Positions 8,021 through 15,051 of a stretch of DNA of 21,335 bases are shown piece by piece. The notes under the pieces are model-generated. The model did no database searches. It was not told the origin of the DNA and saw only the letters and a program-made list of their open reading frames with translations. A program made the position numbers and the translations under genes. This DNA comes from Candidatus Krumholzibacteriia bacterium (GTDB lineage: Bacteria > Krumholzibacteriota > Krumholzibacteriia > LZORAL124-64-63), in contig JALUJS010000527.1 of NCBI GenBank assembly GCA_027056825.1, positions 1 through 21,335 on the forward strand. The letters are read 5' to 3'. How positions within the stretch are numbered: position 1 is the stretch's first letter; every line of letters starts with the position of its first letter.

Positions 8021-8089
8021 ATGAAGGTTGCCGTCGCCAGCGGCAAGGGCGGAACGGGAAAAGTGAACGTTCCGGGGGAGCCGGACTAG
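8021..8089 (+). pseudogene. Truncated MinD/Mrp-type P-loop ATPase remnant
   Basis: ATG 8021 lies 3 bp after the NifX-like stop. It encodes MKVAVASGKGGTGK, the exact N-terminus and deviant Walker A of MinD/Mrp-like ATPases that normally follow in this cluster. It then leaves the family after GTGK (TT is expected) and ends 8 codons later at TAG. The remainder of a gene of roughly 280 codons is missing. The last bases (8086-8088) overlap the stop codon of the opposing YHS gene, so a deletion appears to have joined the two regions. The break lies near 8062. Confidence 0.75.
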
Positions 8090-8247
8090 GTGCTTTTCTG
8101 CGAGAACTTGTCCGGTTCCGCTTCGAACTTCTCCTTGCAGGACGGCGTGCAAAAGTAGAACGTCTTTCCCTTGTACTCGATCTTGGCGGCGGCGGCCTCC
8201 TTGGAGATCTCCATTCCGCATACCGGATCCATGACTCGATCACTCAT
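8086..8247 (-). CDS. YHS domain protein
   Basis: A 53-residue protein read from ATG 8247: MSDRVMDPVCGMEISKE, then AAKIEYKGKTFYFCTPSCKE, then KFEAEPDKFSQKST. The DPVCGM motif and the FYFCTPSCKEKF motif define the YHS domain, a small metal-binding (copper/zinc-type) fold found in heavy-metal ATPases and as single-domain proteins. The full domain is present. It lies 62 bp downstream of the P-II-like gene and is probably co-transcribed with it, as seen in some metal-response loci. Confidence 0.85.
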   Translation of the reverse strand: MSDRVMDPVCGMEISKEAAAAKIEYKGKTFYFCTPSCKEKFEAEPDKFSQKST

Positions 8248-8290
8248 GACTGTCCGCCTTTCATGTCACGGGGCCGGAAACGCTTGCGGT

Positions 8291-8310
8291 ATTCCCCGGC
8301 ATCGGGGAAT
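8291..8310. terminator. Short perfect hairpin at the end of the P-II-like gene
   Basis: ATTCCCCG (8291-8298), loop gcat, CGGGGAAT (8303-8310). It begins exactly at the stop codon of the minus-strand gene. There is no T-run, so it may attenuate rather than fully terminate before the YHS gene. Confidence 0.45.
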
Positions 8311-8645
8311 CAGAGCGCATCCTGACCCCTGTTTCCCGTGCGCACGCTCACGCAGTCCAGCACATCCGTAATCACGATCAGACCGTCGCCGTGGTTGCCC
8401 GTATGGCATGCGGCGCGGATGATCACCACCACTTCCTCCACAACCTCGTCCTTGCAGACGTACTCCATCTTCACCATGGGGCTGTACCTGCCCAGTTGGG
8501 GGCTCAATTTGCCCTTGCTTCCTTCCGGCGGGGCATCCAGGTCGCTTACGGCGAACATCGATACGTGCCGCAGGTGTTCGTGATGGACGGTGCGGGCCAG
8601 GTTGGCGGCCATGTCGGCGCGCACGTAAGCGATGATCTGTTTCAT
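8310..8645 (-). CDS. P-II family nitrogen-regulator-like protein
   Basis: 111 residues from ATG 8645 with AGGAAGG upstream. The P-II signature is clear: MKQIIAYVRADMAANLARTV at the start, then VVEEVVVIIRAACHTGNHGDGLIVI and the end VRTGNRGQDAL (family TG..GDG.I.V and RTGE.G..AL). The T-loop region (FAVSDLDAPPEGSKGKLSPQLG) is unlike GlnB/GlnK and lacks the uridylylated Tyr context. This is therefore a divergent P-II-like sensor, perhaps of metals or another small ligand, in keeping with the YHS partner downstream. A longer frame reaches 8951 but has no family support. Confidence 0.8.
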   Translation of the reverse strand: MKQIIAYVRADMAANLARTVHHEHLRHVSMFAVSDLDAPPEGSKGKLSPQLGRYSPMVKMEYVCKDEVVEEVVVIIRAACHTGNHGDGLIVITDVLDCVSVRTGNRGQDAL

Positions 8646-8779
8646 GGCCGCGGCCTTCCTGTTAGGCCCTGTCCGGGCTTGGTCCCTCATCGGGAGCCGG
8701 ATCGACGTGATCCGTTTACAGGATGACGGGCAAGTACCGTACCGGCTCTCCGCCAGGACCCCCTGGGTAGGGAAAGTTG

Positions 8780-8833
8780 TTCCCCGCCACCGCGGAAGCG
8801 GGCTCACGGTCCGGATCCGGCCGTGCCGGGGAA
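8780..8833 (-). promoter_or_regulatory. Three-way-junction-like structure in the P-II gene leader
   Basis: An outer stem TTCCCCG (8780-8786) with CGGGGAA (8827-8833) encloses two hairpins: CCGC-ggaa-GCGG (8790-8801) and CACGGTCC/GGCCGTG-type pairing (8805-8825). It lies about 135 bases before the P-II start on the minus strand. It may be a structured leader; GC-richness makes chance stems possible. Confidence 0.35.
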
Positions 8834-9048
8834 TCCCTGCCGGCCGCCGATTTGAAGAATATTGTTGAATCGTGGCTAATATTCTCATGTGCGGGTCCGG
8901 TTCGGAATCGGGAGCGTCCGCAGCGTCATCCAGCAAGGGCACGCCGATCACGAGGCGGCCTGTTGGACTCCGGAAATCGCCAGGAGAAGAAAAACCGCAT
9001 TTTCAGGCAGTTTTCCGACGGGGATCTTCAGGCTCTTGGCCTGTGATG

Positions 9049-9079
9049 GATCGCATGGCGATTCAATGATCCGGGTTAA
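9049..9079. repeat. Half-copy of repeat family 1
   Basis: A small stem ATCGC-atg-GCGAT (9050-9062) is followed by TCAATGATCCGGGTTAA, which matches the right half of the element at 2915-2941 (GCGATTCAATAATTCGGGTTAA) at most positions. Confidence 0.55.
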
Positions 9080-9101
9080 GAAAGACCGGAAGCGGAATCG
9101 T

Positions 9102-9116
9102 TTTAATCAGATTAAA
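9102..9116. promoter_or_regulatory. Dyad upstream of the DUF423 gene
   Basis: TTTAATC-a-GATTAAA is a perfect 7-1-7 palindrome in an AT-rich stretch 50 bp before the start codon. It could be an operator. Its regulator is unknown. Confidence 0.35.
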
Positions 9117-9167
9117 TTTATCCTTGTTTTGTGTCACAACTGGCCGTCCTGAATCCGGGAGTCCACC

Positions 9168-9557
9168 ATGGAACGCATCTTCATGATCCTCGCCTCGTTC
9201 AACGGCTTCCTGGCCGTGGCCATGGGGGCCTTCGGCGCCCACGGTCTGCAACGCCGCCTGGCGTCGGTGCCCGACCGCGCCCAGCGCCTGGACTGGTGGG
9301 AGACCGCCGCGCATTACCACCTGGCCCACGCCCTGGCCCTGGGGATGGCGGCCTTTCTCGTGGCTCGCGCGCCGGGCATGCCCGCCCAGGCGGCCGGCTG
9401 GATCATCCTGGCCGGAATCGTCCTGTTCAGCGGCAGCCTGTATTTCATGACCCTGACGGGCAACCGCAGCCTTGGCGCTTCGGCGGTGCCCGTTGGCGGC
9501 GTCCTGATGCTGGTCGGCTGGGCCTTCATGGCCGTGGCAGCCTTCAGGATGGCCTGA
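9168..9557 (+). CDS. DUF423 (YgdD-like) inner-membrane protein
   Basis: 129 residues. Four hydrophobic segments: about 3-25 (IFMILASFNGFLAVAMGAFG), 49-66, 75-95 and 104-126. The motif GAFGAHGL, the conserved WWETAAHYHLAHALAL and GSLYFMTLTGNRSLGA mark DUF423. The family is widespread and its function is unknown. The ribosome site GGGAG precedes ATG 9168. Its TGA overlaps the ATG of the next gene by one base, so the two are translationally coupled. Confidence 0.85.
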   Translation: MERIFMILASFNGFLAVAMGAFGAHGLQRRLASVPDRAQRLDWWETAAHYHLAHALALGMAAFLVARAPGMPAQAAGWIILAGIVLFSGSLYFMTLTGNRSLGASAVPVGGVLMLVGWAFMAVAAFRMA

Positions 9558-10768
9558 TGTCGCGGCTGCGCAGCTTCATGATGATCACCGCGGCTGCGCT
9601 GGCGGCCGGCCTGCAGGGCTGTGACAATGACCCGGATCCGGCAAATCCCCTGCCCGACCCGGCGCCGGGCACCGCGGTGGAGCGGGTATTCGCCGGAACC
9701 ATCGACCTTGAGAACCTGCCGGATTACGCGGGGATGACTCCGCCGGCGTACATCACCAGGAACAACGCCCGGGGCAGGACCGTCACCAATGCGGGCGCGA
9801 CCCTGGGCCGGGTGCTTTTCTACGATGTGGCCCTGTCCCGGGATTTTTCGGTGTCCTGCGCGTCCTGCCATCAACAGGAACTGGCTTTCAGCGACGATGC
9901 GCGCGCCTCCGCGGGCCTTGCCGGCAACACCCTGCGCCATTCCATGCGCCTGGTGAATGTCCGCTTCGCCGACGAACCGCGCATGTTCTGGGACAAGAGG
10001 GCCGCCAATCTCGAGGACCAGACCCTGCAACCGGTGCAGGATCCGGTGGAAATGGGATTCAGCGGCCAAGGGGGCGATCCCGGCCTGGATTCGCTGCTGA
10101 CGCGCCTGGCGGGCCTCGACTACTACAATGAGCTGTTCGCTTTCGTGTACGGGGACACGGCGGTGACGGAGGACCGGTTGCGGGACGCCCTGTCCCAGTT
10201 CGTGCGCAGCATCCAGTCCTTCGATTCCCGCTATGACGAGGGCCGGGCCAACGCGGCTGACGACCGGGAACCCTTCGCCAATTTCACGGAGCTGGAAAAC
10301 CGCGGCAAGGAGCTGTTCGTCCTGCCGCCGAACCTGGACTCCCGAAACAATCGCACCGGAGGCGGGCTGGGTTGCGCCGGCTGTCATCGGCCCCCGGAGT
10401 TCGCCCTCGATCCCGCCACGCGGAACAACGGCGTGATCGGCACCATCGGCGGGCTGGAGCCGGACCTGACGGTCACCCGGGCGCCCACCCTGCGGAATGT
10501 GGTCCGGGCCGACGGCAGCCCCAACGGCCCCCACATGCACACCGGGGATTTCACCCTGGACGACGTGCTGGACCACTACAACCGCATCGATACCGAGGGC
10601 AACACCGATCTGGATCCCCGGCTGCAACCCCAGGGGATCGTCATGGATCTGCACCTGACCACCGGGGAACGCGAGGCCGTCAAGGCGTTCCTGCGCACCC
10701 TGGCGGGTGTCAACCTCTATACGGATCCGCGGTGGTCCGACCCCTTCCCCGCTTCCGGTCCCGATTGA
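9557..10768 (+). CDS. Di-haem cytochrome c peroxidase (MauG/CcpA-like) lipoprotein
   Basis: 403 residues. The start ATG 9557 overlaps the preceding TGA; longer frames run back through the DUF423 gene. A lipoprotein signal ends in LQGC (Cys22). Two haem-binding motifs are seen: CASCH at 101-105 and CAGCH at 273-277. Context matches the family: LGRVLFYDVALSRDFSVSCASCHQ, FSDD, NTLRHSMRLVNVRFADEPRMFWDKRA, LEDQTLQPVQDPVEMG, then PTLRNV and HTGDFTLDDVLDHYN. It should reduce hydrogen peroxide with electrons from a c-type cytochrome or small redox protein in the periplasm; MauG-like oxidation chemistry is an alternative. Confidence 0.92.
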   Translation: MSRLRSFMMITAAALAAGLQGCDNDPDPANPLPDPAPGTAVERVFAGTIDLENLPDYAGMTPPAYITRNNARGRTVTNAGATLGRVLFYDVALSRDFSVSCASCHQQELAFSDDARASAGLAGNTLRHSMRLVNVRFADEPRMFWDKRAANLEDQTLQPVQDPVEMGFSGQGGDPGLDSLLTRLAGLDYYNELFAFVYGDTAVTEDRLRDALSQFVRSIQSFDSRYDEGRANAADDREPFANFTELENRGKELFVLPPNLDSRNNRTGGGLGCAGCHRPPEFALDPATRNNGVIGTIGGLEPDLTVTRAPTLRNVVRADGSPNGPHMHTGDFTLDDVLDHYNRIDTEGNTDLDPRLQPQGIVMDLHLTTGEREAVKAFLRTLAGVNLYTDPRWSDPFPASGPD

Positions 10769-10780
10769 AGATTCCCGGTC

Positions 10781-10799
10781 CCGTGGTACACTGCCACGG
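10781..10799. terminator. Small hairpin after the cytochrome c peroxidase gene
   Basis: CCGTGG-tacactg-CCACGG, 12 bp after the stop at 10768 and 38 bp before the nagZ-like start. There is no T-run, so it is a weak candidate. Confidence 0.35.
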
Positions 10800-10836
10800 T
10801 CTGCCGTGAACCAGGGTCTTCATCCGCGGGGAATCC

Positions 10837-11931
10837 ATGTCGAAGAATGCCGCCGGCCGCCTGCTCTGCGTGGGCATCCGGGGCGCCGAACCCGGCGACC
10901 CGTTGCTGGAGTCCGATCTGGAGGCCTGCCGCGCCGCGAACGTGGGCGGGGTTATCCTTTTCGACGTGGATGTGCCGACCTGGCGCCGCCTCGAAGCCGA
11001 AGGGGTCGCCCCCGAAGCCGCCCGTGCCCGGGCCGTCCGCAACATCATCTCGCCCGGCCAGGTCCTGCGCCTGACGCGCCGCATCCGCAAGGTTCTCGGG
11101 CCCGACGTCTTCATCGCCGTGGACCAGGAAGGGGGGCAGGTGGCGCGGCTGACGTCCGCGCACGGCTTCCGGGACGACCCTTCCGCGCGCGCGTTCGCCG
11201 CCCTGGATACCGCCGGGCGCCGCGAGGCGGCACGCTCCCAGGCCTCCCAGCTGGCCCGCTTCGGTTTCGACCTGAACTTCGCCCCCTGCGTGGATCTGGC
11301 CTTGGAGCCGGACAATCCCGTCATCGCGCGCCTGGACCGGGCCTACGCCGCGGATCCCGATGTGGTGACCGGCTGCGCCCGCACGGTGATCACGGCCCAC
11401 CGCACAGCCGGGGTGGCCGCCTGCCTGAAGCATTTTCCTGGACACGGCTCCAGCAGGGCCGACACCCACCTGGGCGCGGTGGACATCACCGCCACTTGGC
11501 GCCGTGATTGCGAGCTTGCGCCCTACCGGGCCCTGTCCGGGGAACCCGGCGCCGCGGCGATGGTCGCCCACGTCATGCACCGGGATCTGGATCCCGATCT
11601 GCCCGCCTCCCTGTCGCCGGCGGTGGTTACCGACCTGCTGCGCGGGGAACTGGGTTTCGACGGCGTGATCGTCACCGATTCCATCGACATGCGCGCCATC
11701 GCCGACCGCTGGCCGCCGGCCGAAGCGGTGGTCATGGCCGTGGCTGCCGGAGCGGACCTGGTCGTCGATGGTTTCAACCTGGACGAGCGTCCCGAACACC
11801 CGGCGCCTGTCCTGGCCGCCACCTTGGCCGCCGCCTTGGGCGACGGCCGCATCCCCGGGGGCCACAAGCGGCTCGGCGAGAGCCTGGCGCGCCTGGCGAA
11901 ACTGCGGGCGGGGATCGGAACTGCCGGATGA
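10837..11931 (+). CDS. nagZ: Beta-N-acetylhexosaminidase, GH3 (NagZ-type)
   Basis: 364 residues with no signal peptide, so probably cytoplasmic. The GH3 motifs occur in order: GGVILFDVD, FIAVDQEGGQVARL (about 93-106), KHFPGHGSSRADTHLG (about 199-214, with the His and Asp of the NagZ catalytic loop), MVAHVMH, and GVIVTDSIDMRAI, whose Asp is the expected nucleophile. NagZ removes N-acetylglucosamine from anhydro-muropeptides in peptidoglycan recycling. It is slightly longer than the E. coli enzyme, and the segment after GGVILFDVD is unusually charged (TWRRLEAEGVAPEAARARAV). The gene is possibly co-transcribed with the cytochrome c peroxidase 68 bp upstream. Confidence 0.9.
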   Translation: MSKNAAGRLLCVGIRGAEPGDPLLESDLEACRAANVGGVILFDVDVPTWRRLEAEGVAPEAARARAVRNIISPGQVLRLTRRIRKVLGPDVFIAVDQEGGQVARLTSAHGFRDDPSARAFAALDTAGRREAARSQASQLARFGFDLNFAPCVDLALEPDNPVIARLDRAYAADPDVVTGCARTVITAHRTAGVAACLKHFPGHGSSRADTHLGAVDITATWRRDCELAPYRALSGEPGAAAMVAHVMHRDLDPDLPASLSPAVVTDLLRGELGFDGVIVTDSIDMRAIADRWPPAEAVVMAVAAGADLVVDGFNLDERPEHPAPVLAATLAAALGDGRIPGGHKRLGESLARLAKLRAGIGTAG

Positions 11932-11965
11932 CTGGTCCGGCGCGCCGCACCGGATGGCCGCCCAA

Positions 11966-11994
11966 TTGACAATACCTGATTAATTCCATACGGT
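11966..11994 (+). promoter_or_regulatory. Possible promoter for the propeller gene at 12255
   Basis: TTGACA (11966-11971) is perfect. The best -10 at 17 bp is TACGGT, only 3 of 6. The surrounding 60 bp are AT-rich. Transcripts from here would run through the 180-bp inverted repeat before reaching the gene. Confidence 0.35.
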
Positions 11995-12014
11995 ATTCAT
12001 ATCATCACATTATA

Positions 12015-12194
12015 ACCCGGATTATTCATGAAGGAGCGTAGCGAGGATGAGGAAACAGCGCGACAGGAAAGGTGCTCGCAAGGATTTGCGAGGGAGGCGT
12101 ACCCGGTGCGGTACGTTGACCGAACAAATCCGAGAACGCCTTTCCTGTCGCGCTGTTAACCATCCGCAGTAGCTCCTTCATGAATAATTCGGGT
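12015..12194. repeat. 180-bp inverted-repeat element, MITE-like (family 1)
   Basis: The two halves are reverse complements with few mismatches. Outer arms are 12015-12037 and 12172-12194 (23 bp, one mismatch). An inner 19-bp perfect block AACAGCGCGACAGGAAAGG (12054-12072) pairs with 12139-12157, and weaker matches continue inward (GGATTTG; CGTA near the centre). No protein is encoded. It has the form of a non-autonomous mobile element, or a long hairpin RNA if transcribed. Its ends ACCCGGATTATT are shared with the smaller REP-like units. Confidence 0.75.
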
Positions 12195-12196
12195 AA

Positions 12197-12237
12197 ACCC
12201 GGATTATTGAATCGCTACGCGATCCCGCAATCCGGGT
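12197..12237. repeat. 41-bp REP-like unit beside the large inverted repeat
   Basis: ACCCGGATT (12197-12205) pairs with AATCCGGGT (12229-12237), and an inner stem ATCGC-tac-GCGAT lies at 12211-12223. It is separated from the 180-bp element by two bases. It ends 17 bp before the next start codon, so a folded transcript could hinder initiation. Confidence 0.65.
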
Positions 12238-12254
12238 GAAAAAAAGGGGGGACC

Positions 12255-14441
12255 ATGCGCACGCTCATTCTATCCGCCGTTTTTCTGCTCCTGCCCGTCG
12301 CTTCGCTGGCGACGGCGTCCCATCACGATTATTCCCGGTACACCCATTGGGCGACCTCGTTCCAGACCGGGGGAGAAACCCTGTCGTCGGTCGTCTCCTG
12401 CGACATCCAGGGCACGCCCTGTTTCGCCACCCTGGGTGAGACTTCCGGCCTGACCATGTTCAGCGTCAACGGCGGCGCCGTGACCCAGGAGGGAAACCTG
12501 GCCCTGCCGGGTTCGGAAGTGGACGTGGATTTCGACGGCTACCTGGCCTATGTCGTTTCCCGACCCAACCGTTTGGCGCAGGTCCTGGTCTTTACGCCGC
12601 AGGTCCTGTCCCTGTCCTGGGAATCCATCTTGCCCCATACGCCCGAAGCGGTGGCCATGTCGGGTGCCCATGTCCTGATCGCCTGCGGGTCCGACGGTCT
12701 GCTCGTCTTCGATCCCACCATCATGTTCGGCAATCCCGTGGGGGTGGTGGCTTCCTGGGCCGGCACCGCGCGGGATATTGCCATGAGCGGCACCACGGCC
12801 ATCATTCTGACCGATACCGGCATCACCGCCCTGGATGTCAGCGACCCCCTCAATCCCGTGGAAATGGGCTCCTTCGCCGTTTCCGACCCCCTCTGTCTGG
12901 CCGTGTCGGGGACCATGGCCTATGTGGGGCAGAAAGCCACGCCGGGTACCGGCGGCCGGGTCCAGGAACTCGATTTCACCGACCCGAACGCCATCGCCGC
13001 CGGCCGGGCCTTCTCCCAGCTGGGAGACTACGATGTCACGGCCCTGGATCAGGAGAATGACCTGCTGATCACCACCGGAACCCAGGATCTGAAAATCATC
13101 GACCTGCTGACGGGAACCGTGGCCTGGGACGGGGTGGGGATGACGTATCCCAAGGCGGTAGCCCATATCGGAGACACCCTGGGCATGGCCACCCTGCTGG
13201 ACGGTTTCCACGTCTACGACCGCCGGGATCCCGCTTCTCCGCCGGTCTCCCCGGTTTTCGGCGTAGGGGGCGCGTTGCGGGATTTGCAGATCGTTGGGGA
13301 TTTCGCTTTCGGCAATGTCGGAACCACGCTCTATTGCTTCGACCTGACCCCTGAAGTGCCGACGGTGGCCTGGAGCCACACCCTGGCTGGTTCGGGTTCC
13401 TTCGTGACGGACCTGCTGGTCCAGGGGGGACGCATCTACGTGGGCTATCTGTCCGGCGACGTGGAGATCCTTGCCTACGACGGGGTCTCGGCCACCGAGT
13501 TGGGCACGTTCAATTCAGGGGGCTTCGAGGTCACGGGCCTGGGCCTGCTGGGCGACGACCTGGCGGTTCTGCTCGATCCCATCGATGACGGCTTCATCCA
13601 GGCGGAAATCCATGTCTATGACGTGGCCGACCCGGCAGCCCCGGCGCTCCTGGACACATACCGCAACGACCAGTATCCGAACATGCTGGCCGAAGGAACG
13701 ACCATCGTCCTGTATAACGAATTTTTTGGCAGCGGCATCCTGCTGCTGGACGCTTCGGATCCCTCCAACCTGGTCGAGGCGGCCACCCTGGTGACCGACC
13801 CCCTGCCGGTGGTCAGCCGCCACGGAAATGTCCTGTACATCGTTTCCGACCTGAACCTTCGCCCCGTCGATATCTCCGACCCCTGGGTGCCGCTGTACGG
13901 CAGTTTGCGGAAGGTGCCCGCCGACAGCAAGGTGGTGGCGTGGGGGAACGCGGGATATATGACGAAAACGGACCTGGTCCTGGACCTGAGCGATCCCATG
14001 GCTCCCGTGGCGCTGGGCTCGGTGAGCACGCCCGTGTTGCAGCAGGCGTCCAGTATCGCTGTCGGGGACGGTTATCTCGTGCTGGCCCGGGGCAGCGACA
14101 ATGTGTTGCTGGGCAGCCAGGGCCAGGACCTTTCCGCGGTGAACGACCTGCCTGGAATCGCCTCCGAAGCCCTGGCGATCCAGGCCGGTCCCAATCCCTT
14201 CAACCCCCGTGTGCGGCTGAGCTTCACCATGACCGAGCCCGGCCGTGCCACGGTGGAGATCTACGACCTGGCCGGCCGCAAGGTGGCGAACCTGGACGGG
14301 TATTTCACGGAGCCGGGTCCGGCGGTCTTCGACTGGGACGGACGTTCCGACACGGGCCGGGATCTCCCCTCGGGGATCTACCTCGTAAGGGCCGCCGACA
14401 ACCTCCGCAGCGGCACCAGGAAGATCGCCCTGGTGCGCTGA
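12255..14441 (+). CDS. Secreted beta-propeller (LVIVD-like) protein with sorting module
   Basis: 728 residues from ATG 12255 after AAAAAGGGGGG. The signal peptide is MRTLILSAVFLLLPVASLATA. The body repeats the LVIVD-type unit: ALDVSDPLNPVEMGSF, VYDVADPAAPALLDTY, LLDASDPSNLVEAATL, PVDISDPWVPLYGSL and VLDLSDPMAPVALGSV, alternating with AxSGxxAxVG strands. This points to one or two extracellular beta-propellers. Residues 645-728 are the sorting module (GPNPFNPRVRLSF, IYDLAGRKVANL, FDWDGRSDTGRDLPSGIYLVR, ending IALVR). The role is probably adhesion or binding; no catalytic motif is seen. Confidence 0.85.
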   Translation: MRTLILSAVFLLLPVASLATASHHDYSRYTHWATSFQTGGETLSSVVSCDIQGTPCFATLGETSGLTMFSVNGGAVTQEGNLALPGSEVDVDFDGYLAYVVSRPNRLAQVLVFTPQVLSLSWESILPHTPEAVAMSGAHVLIACGSDGLLVFDPTIMFGNPVGVVASWAGTARDIAMSGTTAIILTDTGITALDVSDPLNPVEMGSFAVSDPLCLAVSGTMAYVGQKATPGTGGRVQELDFTDPNAIAAGRAFSQLGDYDVTALDQENDLLITTGTQDLKIIDLLTGTVAWDGVGMTYPKAVAHIGDTLGMATLLDGFHVYDRRDPASPPVSPVFGVGGALRDLQIVGDFAFGNVGTTLYCFDLTPEVPTVAWSHTLAGSGSFVTDLLVQGGRIYVGYLSGDVEILAYDGVSATELGTFNSGGFEVTGLGLLGDDLAVLLDPIDDGFIQAEIHVYDVADPAAPALLDTYRNDQYPNMLAEGTTIVLYNEFFGSGILLLDASDPSNLVEAATLVTDPLPVVSRHGNVLYIVSDLNLRPVDISDPWVPLYGSLRKVPADSKVVAWGNAGYMTKTDLVLDLSDPMAPVALGSVSTPVLQQASSIAVGDGYLVLARGSDNVLLGSQGQDLSAVNDLPGIASEALAIQAGPNPFNPRVRLSFTMTEPGRATVEIYDLAGRKVANLDGYFTEPGPAVFDWDGRSDTGRDLPSGIYLVRAADNLRSGTRKIALVR

Positions 14442-14465
14442 ACCGGCGGTGGGAAGGGTTTCTGT

Positions 14466-14505
14466 GGCGCGGCCCGGGGGAATAGCCCTTCCCCCGGGCC
14501 GCGCC
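14466..14505. terminator. Strong hairpin terminator after the propeller gene
   Basis: A 17-bp perfect GC-rich stem: 14466-14482 (GGCGCGGCCCGGGGGAA, starting at G14466) with 14489-14505, loop TAGCCC. It begins 25 bp after the stop at 14441. Only a short T stretch follows. Confidence 0.75.
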
Positions 14506-14539
14506 TGGGTTTAGAATCTCCCCAAGGAAGGTGGGCCTT

Positions 14540-14563
14540 GTCGGGGAATCCGGATTCCCCGAC
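14540..14563. promoter_or_regulatory. 24-bp perfect palindrome before the membrane-protein gene
   Basis: GTCGGGGAATCC (14540-14551) followed directly by its exact reverse complement. It sits 29 bp before ATG 14593. It may be an operator for a dimeric regulator, or part of the leader hairpin. Its core CGGGGAAT/ATTCCCCG recurs as the hairpin at 8291-8310. Confidence 0.45.
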
Positions 14564-14592
14564 GGTTCCGGTCCCGGAGAGGAGCATCAGCC

Positions 14593-15027
14593 ATGGCTGA
14601 ATCCCGTGTCACCGTTCCCCGGCACCTCTGGATCATCGGCGCAGTATCGCTCCTGTGGAACGTGATGGGCGCCTACGACTACCTCATGACCGAGACCCGC
14701 AACGCCGCCTACATGGCGCGATTCACCCCCGACCAACTCGACTATTTCTACGGTTTCCCTGGTTGGTACGTGGCCTTGTGGGCCATCGCGGTGTGGGGGG
14801 GAGTGTTGGGAAGCGTGTTCCTGCTGCTGCGCAAGGGATGGGCCGCTCCGGTCTTCCTCTACTCGTTCCTGTCCATGGTGATCACCGCGGTCTACGGTTT
14901 GGCCTTCACCAACGGCTTGACGGTCATGGGGACCGGAGCCCTGGTGTTCTCCCTGGCCATCTTCCTGGTTTCCCTGGGTCTGTGGCTCTACGCGCGGGCC
15001 ATGCGGGCGCGGGGAGTGTTGGGCTGA
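14593..15027 (+). CDS. Small four-helix integral membrane protein of unknown function
   Basis: 144 residues, ATG 14593 with GAGAGGAG upstream. Hydrophobic segments lie at about 12-30 (LWIIGAVSLLWNVMGAYDYL), 55-79 (WYVALWAIAVWGGVLGSVFLLL), 84-106 and 112-137. Between the first two is the polar loop TETRNAAYMARFTPDQLDYFYGFP, which resembles a conserved bacterial membrane family without known function. The gene stands alone after a strong terminator and converges on the glycosidase gene. Confidence 0.75.
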   Translation: MAESRVTVPRHLWIIGAVSLLWNVMGAYDYLMTETRNAAYMARFTPDQLDYFYGFPGWYVALWAIAVWGGVLGSVFLLLRKGWAAPVFLYSFLSMVITAVYGLAFTNGLTVMGTGALVFSLAIFLVSLGLWLYARAMRARGVLG

Positions 15028-15051
15028 CCAGGCATCAAGGCGGGATCCCCA

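Larger units (their letters stand above)
8646..9167. other. Divergent intergenic region of about 520 bp
   Basis: No gene is seen between the P-II-like gene (minus) and the DUF423 gene (plus). It contains a multi-stem structure at 8780-8833, an inverted pair AGAATATT/AATATTCT at 8856-8863 and 8878-8885, a half-copy of repeat family 1 at 9049-9079, and a dyad TTTAATC-a-GATTAAA at 9102-9116. Promoters for both flanking genes must lie here; I cannot place them securely. Confidence 0.6.

Noticed and set aside
7175..8221. 348-codon minus-strand open frame
   Set aside because: It runs antisense through three well-supported small genes and through the YHS gene in a different frame.
9314..10654. 446-codon minus-strand open frame
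   Set aside because: It is antisense to the cytochrome c peroxidase, whose haem motifs establish the coding strand.
10717..11865. 382-codon minus-strand open frame
   Set aside because: It is antisense to the GH3 gene, which has all expected motifs.
12015..12194. CRISPR array or tRNA gene
   Set aside because: There are only two matched arms in inverted orientation, no regularly spaced direct repeats, and no cloverleaf. No CRISPR array or tRNA was seen anywhere in the window.
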